From Lineus longissimus (lineage: Eukaryota > Nemertea > Pilidiophora > Heteronemertea > Lineidae), in contig NC_088309.1 of the NCBI RefSeq assembly GCF_910592395.1, forward strand, positions 9,614,501 to 9,674,500: 60,000 bases of DNA, in the 5' to 3' direction. Within the stretch, counting starts at the first letter, position 1, and each line of letters begins with the position of its first letter. Of this stretch, positions 37,701 through 49,700 are shown one piece after another. A program made the translations under genes and the position numbers. Below the pieces are notes generated by a model. That model did not search any database, was not told where the DNA came from, and saw only the letters and a program-made list of their open reading frames with translations.

Positions 37701-40700
37701 AGCGTGAGGAGGAAGTGTCTGATGCGTCTGGCATTGCACCATCTCAGTTGCATTCAAATATAGAGACCAGGGAGGAAAGGCAGAGAGCACCAAGTCCATC
37801 TGTAGACTTTACGGAAGGAACGCCTTCTGCGCTCTATGCAAAGGTACTCAGGGCTGAAAACAAAAAGAGAAGTTTCACAGATGCGACACCATCCAATTTA
37901 CTGTCAGAAGTTGGGACAAGAGAAGCTAGAGAGGAAAGTCGCAGTATTCAGCATCCGTCTGTAGACTTTATTGGTGCCACACCGTCTGCTCTTTATGCTA
38001 AGGTGTTGGCTGCAGAGAACAATCAAACTAGGCAGAGCAGTATCTCTGATGCTACACTACCTCAAATAACAAGCGGAGAAGCTGTGCAGGCTGTGGCAAG
38101 GTCATCTGGTGACCTGGCTGGGCAAAGGAGGGCTAGTCTTAGAAGTGGCTCTAGTCCTACACCATCTGAACAGCAGGCTTTGTCTGTGATCAGACAAGTA
38201 AGGGAAGCTGCACAGATGTTCTCTAGTCCTTCAGTACACCTGACTGATGGCACAATTTCCTCTGTCTACAACAGAATACTGGCTTCAGAGAACAAGACAA
38301 TTTCCACATTGTATCAAAGAGTACTGGCAACAACTGAAATCCTCATAAAAGTTGGAGCGATAATATTTGCCAAAAGTGGGAGTTCACCGTCGTTGTTGAG
38401 TTCATCAAGACCACCAGTGGAATTATCTGGAGGATCATCTGAGGTCCACCATTTGGAGAATGAGAGAAACCCCCAACTCAATAGCACATCAGGTTCTACG
38501 CCTTCTGATCTGCTGGCTAAAGTTGAGACTAGGGAAGCTAGACAGGCTTCAAAAGATGCGGGAAGTCCGTCTGTAGATTTCATCACAGGAACATCACCTG
38601 GTCTCTTTGAGAAGGTCCAAAAAAGAGCAGAAAAAGAAAGGAAGAGAACGCTGTCCAATGAATGTGTCAACACTTTGGAGCAAATACCATCGGAACCGTA
38701 CCGGCGGAGATCTTCAGATTCATTCGGCGTGTCTTCTAGTGATGAAGAGGAACAGGTGGAGCAGACGCATGAATCAGGAGCACTGTCGTCTGCTCAACAC
38801 GATGCTGATGAAGAAAATGAGGAGAATGTAGAACCGTCGTCTGCTACTGTCAGACAGAAAATGTTCAAACGTCTGCTTTATGGCCAAGAGCATCGTACTG
38901 TATCCGCGAAAGACGGATCAGAAGAAGTGACCTTTTTCGAGAGCAACGAACGCCGCTCGTCTCTCCCGATTGCTCAATCTCCTTCGGATATACTGAGGAG
39001 GAAATTAGCTCAGAAGGTTGAAGCGCAGATTCACCCGTCCAGTGATTCTAGTCACGATGAGGATGACTCTCCTCCTTCTTCAGTCAATGAGGTCATAGCC
39101 ACATTCGAACCTACAGAAATGCTCGGAACAGTTGAAAATTGCCTACCGAGATCTGCGACTAGAGATGCTTTGTCTTCTGTTGCTGCTAGCCTCAGCAGAT
39201 TAAGCGAACTTGGGATAAATGTTCCCATGGATCAGTATACTGTTGTTACCTTGCCAGAAGCTCAAGGCGATGACGTCTTGGCCGTGTTATCGGTTGATGA
39301 TCTGGCTGTTGCATTCAGAAACAGAGCTTCGGAATTGATTAGGAACATTTTAGATGTGGTTGAGAGTGAAGATGCTAATGAAGAAAATACTGATCAAGAA
39401 AACGCTTATCAAGGAAACGCTTATCAAGGAAATGCTTATCAGGGAAACGCTCATCAAGGAAATGCTTATCAAGGAAATGCTTATCAAGGAAATGCTTATC
39501 AAGGAAACGCCTATCAAGAAAACACTAATCAAGATATTGGCGAAGCAAAGGGTACCAAGTATCTGCCAAGAAGAACACCACCGAATAAAAGTAGTCTGCC
39601 AAATAGACGGAGGGAAAGAACTTTAGTCGCCCATAGTGAACGAGTTCCCTTGAATGAGGCTAGAGTTCAAGGCCCCCTCCAGCAGTCATCGAGTAACCCT
39701 TACCACTTTGATGATTGGGACCCTGTTCAGTGCTCAACGATGATATCTGAGAGCACCATGCCTTACTCACCATCACCTACCTTGGCGAATTATGTATCAG
39801 TAGAGTCGGGTAGCCTGAATGATGCTGATGTCGATACCAGTAGCACTCATAGCGGCTCATCTTTGGAAGACTGCAACAGTTGCAGCGACATTCTTCTGAA
39901 TTTGCCGCCAGATTACGATGAGAAGTTTGTGCTTCTTGACGATGTGAAATCAGGAGGCGCGGAGGGGACATGCTTGGATGAGGATTCTTCATCTGATGAG
40001 GAGGATGAACACACCCTTCATGGTAGGCAGCTATACTGTGCTGGGGTTCCTGGACTTATTTTTGGTCACTGTCACAAGGTACACAACTCCTTTATCGATG
40101 CTAGTTCAGAAACTATCAAGACGAAAGAAGGGAATTTGCGTGTTTTTGCTAATTGTGAGCAGAACCCAGAACCTTGTGAGTCGGAGCCTAGGTGTATTTT
40201 CAATGTTCCTGGGATGGCTTTCACTGGTGACACTGTGGAGAGAGTTTGTCGACACGGGAAGAAACAAGTGATGAAAGTTGCTGTGCCAATAGAGGAAATG
40301 TATCAAGAATCTACCACATCTTTGGATGATTCGCAGACAATGGGTACACAATACCCATCACGCACTACAGTGACTAATACAGGAATGAGTACACAGTACC
40401 CGTCACACAGTGGAATGACTTATGCAGGAATGAGCGCACAGTACCCGTCACACAGCACCACGACTGGGGCAGTTCCTGCTGCAATGGAGACCGGCCGAGC
40501 TTACTCCTTCATACGGTATCCAGATGATCCTTTTAACTCGACTTCAGACTCAGGCTTTGGCCAGGATTGGTCGACAAGCATGACCTTTGACCAGACCTCT
40601 GACTTCGACGCCAGGTATTCGAGACAGGTAGGCTTTCCTAAGCAAAAAATGCCTTGTTCTTATGAATGTTTTTGGCACTAAATTTACTTCGTGCTTGTTT

Positions 40701-43700
40701 GTGAATAATCTCATCATGTTGAATGCAAAGCGAGTGAATGTGTATTGTGACAAAGGCTATTCAAAATAGATCGGTTTCTAAATGAAACAAACCATTCAAG
40801 TGATATTCTGATTTTTCTCCCGCTGAATATATTTATAAGTGCTGGCCGATGTTGACCATGTCTGTTGTCGAAACCACATAAGTAAAAAATTCTTTAGTTA
40901 TTATGAAAAGATATTGGAATTTACATGCTATCCTCACTTTCCTCTGGCTTATTATCAAATTTGTTCCATTGCAGATGAACGGTAGTTCGCCTTCACCTTC
41001 TCCTAGACCGGACTCTGAAAGGGTAAGCAAGAAGTGGTGAAGTTAATCACACTTTAATAGTGAATAACACAACATTGGGCTAATGATGGACGAAGAAGAC
41101 AACAATCTCAAGACACAAAAAGTTAGCTGTCTGTCTTTGCTTTGGCAGAATTGATCGGATTTTATTTTGAAAACCGGCCAGTCAGTCAAGGGCCTTTATG
41201 TGCAAGTCTTGAACTCTTCAAATTCGCTGTCATTCCATTTCAACTTCGATGAATGTGTTTCTGCTACAGGGGTATGGTCGTGCTACCGCGACACCTTCTC
41301 CTGCCCTCAGGGGCACTCCAGCGCAGGACTTCAGATCATTCTTAATAGAGAAGGTAAATTCTATGGCTGTGTACATCATGCTGTGATATATCAAACTATA
41401 GCACCGTATATTTCCCCGAGCTGCAGAGTTTCTCAATCCCCTCCATTGTCCGAGATGGCGTGCACCAATTACCAACACTAGATGTCTCCAATGTAGATAG
41501 TTCAGACCTCTGTCAATGTCTGTGTCACTACTTGCATTGATGTCCACTTGCCTAATAGTTACATGTAATCATCAGCATGTGTTTGTGTCGTATACTGTGG
41601 TGTGGTAGTTATTCTGTCATTTAGTCACTAAGGCCTAGAAGTGGTACAGTTCTGGCTGAGGAATGTAGGTCTGGTAGTCGTGTGTATGACACTGCAGTAT
41701 ACCCAATCAGGAACTTGCATTTGACTCGAAAAACATTATTACTTCTGAGCAATGACAAGTGAGGCTAGGACAGTAACTCCCCCTCCCCCCTCCCCCCCCC
41801 CACCGCCACAATCCCTGCTTTTATCACTCATGTACACAGCCACAGAATTATGTTGTTGCATCCCTGGAATTGATCTTCCCTCCTGACAAACTAATCTTCT
41901 GCTTGCATGAACATAGCATTGTGATACGATTTGTAGGTAGATTGCTTTGACATGTTTTATGAGGAAAGAGAAATTAACAATACCTTCAGTCTATATCAAT
42001 CCAAGTGTTGAATGAAACTACCATATCCTGCATCACTTTCAGTTTCCATGATTTGCAGTCAACTCAAATACTGTTACAGTCCTTATTTCTTCTCATCAGC
42101 CTACGTTTTTCCTTCACAGATGCATTTAGTGCAGATTTAGCTTACTTTCAATTTCTTTTTGGAGTGTATTATCCGTAAATCAGGCAATGTTGATTGACCT
42201 ACAATATTGCTAGCCGAAATTCCTGCTTACTTACTTTCTTCAGCCAAAGATTCTTATTGCATGAGAGCTAGAGTAGTTGTCATAATATTAGTAGTGTTTC
42301 TAACCATTTTGATAGCATGTGGCTCTAACAGCACCCTAGATTTTCCTTTTCAGTAAGCTAGATAGCAGCAGCTTGATTCCTCATTGAACATCTTTACTCT
42401 CTTCTTGCAGTTTTCACTAGCTTGCATCATAAACTCTACACAAAACCAACTTGACGATGATACTTATGGCACTGGGGAAGGGGCTGTCATGATTTCCTTA
42501 AAATGCTCTGATGGCACTCACTGTGCAATATATTGTTCTCTGAAATGATACCTGGAGCTGAACTATAAATCAGGAAAGCTCAGAACTGAGGCCCTGAACT
42601 CTGGTCATGGGCCGAACTGAGCCTGAATCGGTTAACAGGCTGCAGGGAATTGATTATTGGGCTGAATTGTCATATTTGGCTTCACTGGTTTTTGTGCAGT
42701 CCTGTTTTCATTGTACTGACTTGATAAGTGGGCTGACCAGATTATCGTGACAAAATGGGTTTTAAATTTTGTTATCGGACTTAACCATGGACTGGTCTGA
42801 TGTTTTAACTCTTCTCTTCTCTTTGTGTAGGAGGTGCTGGAGAGTCAAATGAGAAAGATGCAGGTGGAAATGTCCAGCCTCCAGTCGGAGAACAAACTCA
42901 TGAGGGAAAGGTACAACCGGTCACAAGGTAAGGGCTCCTATCATGAGGCTTTAGGTCAGGGGAGGGTGAGAGGGATTGGCCAGTGGGTGCTGGAGTCACA
43001 AGGTATGTTGCCGTAGTCACATGTTATTTTGACCAGGAACCAATGACTTAAGTATTGTAGCACAGCCACATTTCCAAATCATTAACTCAACTTCAAACCC
43101 CCCCTGTTAATTGCCTAGATCGTTATCTCGGGTAGCCACTTTGATCCACAGGTGTCTCTTGACAAATCTTGTCACTACACTTACTGATTGGCTTCTCTAA
43201 TGTAAAGCCCAATGTCAACTTTATTGGATGATTGCACCCCCGACAAGCACTTTATTGTTGTGGCTCACTTGCCTTGAAAACAGTGCCTATGCCTGAACTT
43301 TACTTACGCCAGTTAGGCCTAAACTAAAGTTTGCTGGGCAACACTGTCAAAATGGGCACTCAGTGGTATCAAAGTAATGAGTTTAGGCCTTGAAAATTAA
43401 CTGTAGGATTGTCCAATACTTCAGTTGTAGATTAACTTTATTAGAGTTGACACCTGTGGAAAATATTTTTGTACTTTCGGAATTTTTTTGATTCGATACT
43501 GGATTTTAGGTGATAAAAATTTGTGGTTTCTTACTTGTCTCATCTTTGTTAGTTTGACAAATGGTCTTGAAATTTGTTTGGCCAAGGAACTAGGCATGTG
43601 TGGCAAGTAATTATAACAGCCAATGGCACAAATGTTCTGAAATTCTGAGCTGAGACAATGTCACCATCAGTGTACTTTTAGTTTCATTTGTCATTTCAGC

Positions 43701-46700
43701 CCGCGTGACAGAACTCGAGTCTCAGGTAGCCGATAGCCAGAAAGAGCATGATAGACTGGTTGAAGAATTCAACAATGAAATAGCCGCGTTGAAACGGAAG
43801 ACTCGGAGTGAGCAGGACGTGGAGAGACAGGAATCAAATGGAAAGATATCGTCCCTCACGAAGGAGTGTGAAATGCACAAAGCTGAGGTATGTTTTGCTA
43901 AATCAGCCTTCGGGTTTTTTTCTTCTTGTCCTGTTACCCTTAGTGGATGTCTGATTTGTTAAGATTGTAAGCTAACCGTGATTTTGAAATGATTTATTTT
44001 CTTTTTCCAGAACTCATCGCTAGAGAAACAGCTTGACTTGAGCAGGAAATCTGGTGCTAGTAATACCAAGGTGCAGATGGACAAGATAAAGACGGTCGAA
44101 ATTCTGCGAGCAGAGCTTGCAGCACACAAGGTAGGTTATCCTTTTCGTTTGTAATAATACTGCCAGTGTTATGAGGAGGTTGAAAGACATGAAATGGCAG
44201 CTCAGAATATAGTTAGAAATGTTCTTCCCCACACGTCGTACATTGGAACCTCCCTTAGCGGACACCTCTCTATTTAGGACAACCTCACTATAAAGGACAC
44301 TAGTTTTGGTCCCAAATTGGTTGTTTCCATTCAATTTGACCTCTCTAATCAGAACACCTCTCTATTAAGGACAGCACTTGTCAGTCCCGAGGGTGTCCTT
44401 CATCGGTTCTACTGTATATCCAACAAATTTTCATCTCGATTTCGTCATCTTCTAGGATCAGTTGGCCAAAATCGAGAATCTGTACCAAGAGTCCGAGAGG
44501 CAGCGTCATGACGAGGCTGAGAGGCGCAAAGAGGCAGCTCAACACATCGTCCGCCTGACGGAGATGAAGAACATGCTTCAGCAGCAGGTGGAGAGTGGCA
44601 GTGCGGGCACTGTCACTGAAAAACAGGTAAGGTTGTTACAGTTGGTGTCATTGCACTTGGCAAAACACCTGGGGGTGCACTTTTTCTGCAGCAATTTTTG
44701 CCAAAAATGCCGACAACAGATCTTTCTACAATAAACAATTTCCTGGTGACATAATTTATTCTATTACCAAGTTCAGAGTAGAGTCCGCGTCTTTTCCCTG
44801 AATGGGAACTGAAATATGTATTTAGATTCAGGAATGTTTGGAGTAAAAAGGGTATGTTGATGGGTTCATTGTTCAATCTCATTTGATAGTTTTCTTCTTC
44901 AAATAATTCATGCATCTGAATCTTAGCAATGGGTTAGGGTAAGAATTAAAAAATAGCTAGAAATTCTTAAGATATTAAATTTTGGGTGTTTACTTTGTGT
45001 TTCAATGGCATTTCTAATCCTTATTTAAAGATTTGATAAGTTTTTTGTAGAGTTCATGTCAATGTGTTTTCATTGATGTAGTTTATTTTGACATTTCTAC
45101 ATGTATGTCATTAAAAAATTGCCATAAAATCTTGATGAGAAAGTTTCCTAACCGAACTTCTTTCGTGAACAGGAAGAGCAATTCAATGCCTATGCTGTAA
45201 GTTAGTTCTTATGGTGGTTATGGTTGGCTTTTCTGGAATGTGCATGATTGTGGGTCAAAGTTGTGGTCAGTCATGAATTGAATTTGCTGATATTGGGGGC
45301 TCGTATAAATTTTATACCTATATGTATCTGAATTACTAGCCCAAACTTGAGGATCAGGATCCCAGTCAAGATGGCCTGGCTGTCGATGGCATGTGAAGAA
45401 AGTGGGTCGGGAACTCAGACTGGCTTGGCGGAATAGTTAAACTAGGAGGACAAGTGTTTGCACCATCATGATAGTGCTGTCAAGGAGGGGTTTCTGAAGG
45501 GACTTGGAGTGATAGACTGGGGATTATCTCGGAATTTAATAAGTGGGCACCATTTGCTCGAAAACAGAAGATAAAAACGCAAATTTTGTGTTGCCGTGTT
45601 TTTATACTGAATAAACTGACATCTGAATCTTTTAAATTCAAGTCTTGACTGACCTTGACTTACAAAACCACATTAGTCATGCCACCTAGCTGTCTGTACA
45701 TGCTCAACCTTGTCGTCTAGAATATCCAGACTGATAAGTTTTGATTTCAGGTGTGTGTTTGCTGGCATCATTAATATTGACATTGGCACCCAGCTTGGTT
45801 TTCACATAATCAGCTTGAGCCCCTGCATTTTAGAGATACCATAAATTCTTTTTTCAATAATTTCAATTTAGCTTGCCGATAGTTTATATAAGCATTATGT
45901 AGCTAGTGATGATTCTAGATAAAATATAGTAGGCTTTTATGACCCAACTACTAACTCTTTCTCAGAAAAAATATTTTGGCAGAGTTTCGAACTGCAAGTA
46001 AGAAACGGACATCCCCAATTTTCTGTTTTCTGAACTTTCTTATAACCATTAGTTTGCAGGAGTATCAAAGTCTAGTCTGGACTGGTACGTTTAACTGGGT
46101 TCACTCTCAACTGTCTGTTGGAAGAAGGGATTCCATATTGTCCTATATATGCTGCAAATTCTTGATTTATTGGTCTTCCTTGCAAGAAGTATCCAAAAAA
46201 ACCAGTGGTCTTAGCCATGGCGCTTGCTTGAAACAATCGCCAAGTCCTTTTCAGTCTGGTACTTTATAAGCATCAGGTCAATCACTTTGATATGAGGTTT
46301 GAAAAATGCAACTTGATGTCGATTAAGTTTTGCAGGAGACCAATAAATTTTGAAGTAGGCACTGTACGCCGTGGTCTACATGGATCTTGCTTTCTGTATA
46401 TTCTTATCAGGTGATTTGTAATTGCAGAATGTTTGTTTTTAAATAGGTTACATGGGTGACAGGGGATGTACAATTTTACAGTCCCTTTGCCATCCCTCTA
46501 AACCAACAACAGCATCAGATAAACAGAATTTGTTGCTATTTCTATCCGTCTTCTATAGATGGCTTTTGCTTGAAGAACTAAAAGATAGTTTCATTTTGAA
46601 CTGAGAAATCAGTATGCCACACCCAACTCTGCTTTGCTACACTCATTTTAAGCAACAATGATTGATAATCAGATGTGATATGGACTTTTTACAGAGATGT

Positions 46701-49700
46701 TTTGAATTTTTGATCACCTTTTCTATTGGATATTAAAATATATTACTGTGATTGTTTGTCAGTTATGTATGTCTCGGTATATCTGTTTCGATTTTTGCAT
46801 GGTTTGTGCCGTTTTGTCAATGTGCCTTGTCCTGTTGAATGTGCATGCTTTAGGTACTTGCTTCCTGCAAAAGATTAAACCCCTCCCCTTGCTTCATGGG
46901 AGTAAGGGTTGAAAGTTCTAGTATCCTCTGCAGTTCATTTCCAATTGTCTTGCTGTCCTCTGGTCTACTGGAAATAAGTTTTCATAAAAATCATCAGTAT
47001 TTCCAATGATTTGTTCACATTCATGATGGGGATTTCACATATTAAGTAGATTCCTGTGAGTTGTGGATTCCTCAGAAAGAAACTTATCCATTTGCTGCAT
47101 GCGCGGAGATGCGTCATAGCATCATGAAGGAAGAATATGAATGACAAAGGATATCAACCGGCCAAAATAGAACTGGCAGGTCTAAAAACAAAAGATAAAT
47201 CATCATCTCCATCTTCAACCCGTTATTTCAGACACCATGCCCTATTGCCTTTTGTACCTCAGTATACTAATGCATTTTCTTTTCTCTTTTTCTCTCCCCT
47301 CTTGTCCTTATCCTTATTTGCTTCCTTTGATTTCACTCTCCTTTCCTTCTTTACTCTTCATTTTCTTTTCTATCTTCTCTTCCTTTTTCACACATTCTGA
47401 TCACGTTTCTTTATTTTTCCCTTTCTCATGTTTCATACACAAACATTTATTTTCAACTTTCTTTTGCCATCCAACTCTTTGCTTCTACACCTATTTCATT
47501 CTGTTTCATCCTGCTCTCCACCCTCCCCCCCACCCCCCTCTTCCCCCACTCTCTACCCCTCCTTGCTACCCAAACCTATCAAACCAATAGGTCAAGTCAC
47601 TGGAGAAGCGGTTGAAAGTCACAGAAGATCGCCTCCAATCAGAAAGATCAGACAGAGCTGGAAAACTCTCAGAAGTTGAAGAAAAATTAATCAACGATAA
47701 TGCAAAGTTACAGGTAAGTTGGAATGATCTTAGTACAACTTGTTAAAATAATTGTGGCATCACACAAGAAGTTTAATAGGAAGAGCAGTTGAGAAAACGA
47801 CAAGTTTCTTTCCCATAGAGACAAATACTTACCCATACCTCTGTATCCTGACGAAGTTTGGGCCTAATTAACAGTTGTTGAATGCCCTCTTTGTTAAAGA
47901 AGGTATCAGCCACTTCAAAGCAACGATGCTGCTGATAAGAGCTGATTGCTTGGTTGCACGACGTGATCGGTGGAGTTGTATTTTGTAAATGGCTATGAGA
48001 TGTTATTCGTGATGGTGATAATGAATCATCATTGCACGGTTACAATTAAACATATTTTGTTTGATTGCAGGTTGCTGAGAAGGAACTCAGACGAAAATGG
48101 GAGCGTGAGAAGAACCGGACGAAAAACTTTGAGCAGCGGGTCCGAGACTTGAGAGAGGAAAATGAGGCCATGTCGACTGCATTATCAAACAATATCCCCA
48201 CGTGCTACCAAGCGTTAAACGAAGATGGGGTCATTAGGAGGGGGAACGTGCCCATCAAAGTCCCAAGTTACAAAAAGGTGAGCTGTTATTTTTGTTAGAG
48301 ATAAAACCGGCAAAATAGATGTGATATTGTATTTATTTTACCTTCCTTTTAGATCAGTTTGATATCTATGTACGTGTATGTCAAATGATGACTACCTTTA
48401 TGGTCATGTTAACCACCAGCTAACTATCATCTGAGAAGTGCCTATGATGTGCAGAACACACACCACCATCTCTGTTCACCTAACTTTGTTGTTAGGACTA
48501 TTGCAAGACAAAAAGGTCCCCTACCACACACACTACGATTTCGGCACTGTACACAAGATGGAACTTGTATAATTTTTCAATTGGTCGAACATCTTTCTAA
48601 AGGTGTGAAATACAGGGACCGTACACAAATTAGATAAAGCACCCATGCTCACTGTTGTTTCTTTCCTGAATGTTTCTTCTGTTATCACTGTGTGTTCAGA
48701 GCAATCTTTCACCATCACTTTCAGAACTCTGAGGAATACAAACAGTTAATACGTCACATTGAAAAGGAGTTGGGCCTACGACTGGGACAGGAGGAAGAAA
48801 TAGTTCACACGCTGTGGTATAAGCGAGATGAGGCTGTCAAAATGTTGAAGGAATGGGAGCTGCAGCTTCATCATCTTAAAGTTGATAAGAACAACATCGC
48901 TTCAAATCTCCGGGTAATCATCGAGTCTGATGTCCTAATCTGCTTGGTGTTGGGCCGTGGCACAATGTTGATGGGGTTGACTGAGATTCCATCTGAAAAA
49001 CCAGTTTCATCAGAAATTCATCTCCTATCTTATGCCAGAAGCTTAGGGTTATAAATAGTGGTACAGGGATATCACGTTGCTTTATTTTCTTGATTCCTGA
49101 CTCAAGATTAACTTCTGTCATTGACCAAAGTGGTCACTAATGAAAGTTCTAAGTACATGTAGTTGTCATTCAATCCAAGCTCACTTGCCTAATACTTTTA
49201 TTTCTGAAATTTTGAGTAAATCTTTATTATACTGAGGTTTCAAATATAGTTGTTGGTTATAATCATGACGGTTTGTCATCCTTTTTTGCAGAGTTTGGTG
49301 CTAGAGAAAACCAAGTATGACACTCGTGTGCTGAATTTAGAGGATGCTCTAGCAGATGAGAAGAGACACCGAGAGGAAATGGAGGCAGCATTAAGGACGT
49401 AAGTATTGAATCCAGATATTTTCCCACTTTTTCTTTGAGGAAAATGACTGAATGATGGCACACTGTAAATCTACTTGAACCCAGTGGTCAACAGATTCTT
49501 GAAAATTGGTTTCAAAGTACCAGTGGGTATCTTTCCCTTCTCATAAATGTTTATTCTGCTTTTCATTTCCAGTCAAGTTGGCAACCTTGTCCAAGATAAA
49601 CACAACCACATTGCCCAGATTAAGACGTTGGAAGACCGTCTAGCCGGTATCATTGCAGAGAATGAGGCGTTGCGGATGAACCTTGGGATGTCTCCCTCCT

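Noticed and set aside
39350-39626. Repetitive frames (ISLISVSLIS and IKETLIKEM types) at the 15-bp array
   Set aside because: Other-frame and antisense readings of the coding minisatellite; only the GNAYQ frame continues through the 4.6-kb exon.
47137-47590. Phe-, Ser- and Pro-rich open frames
   Set aside because: Produced by the pyrimidine tract in front of a splice acceptor.
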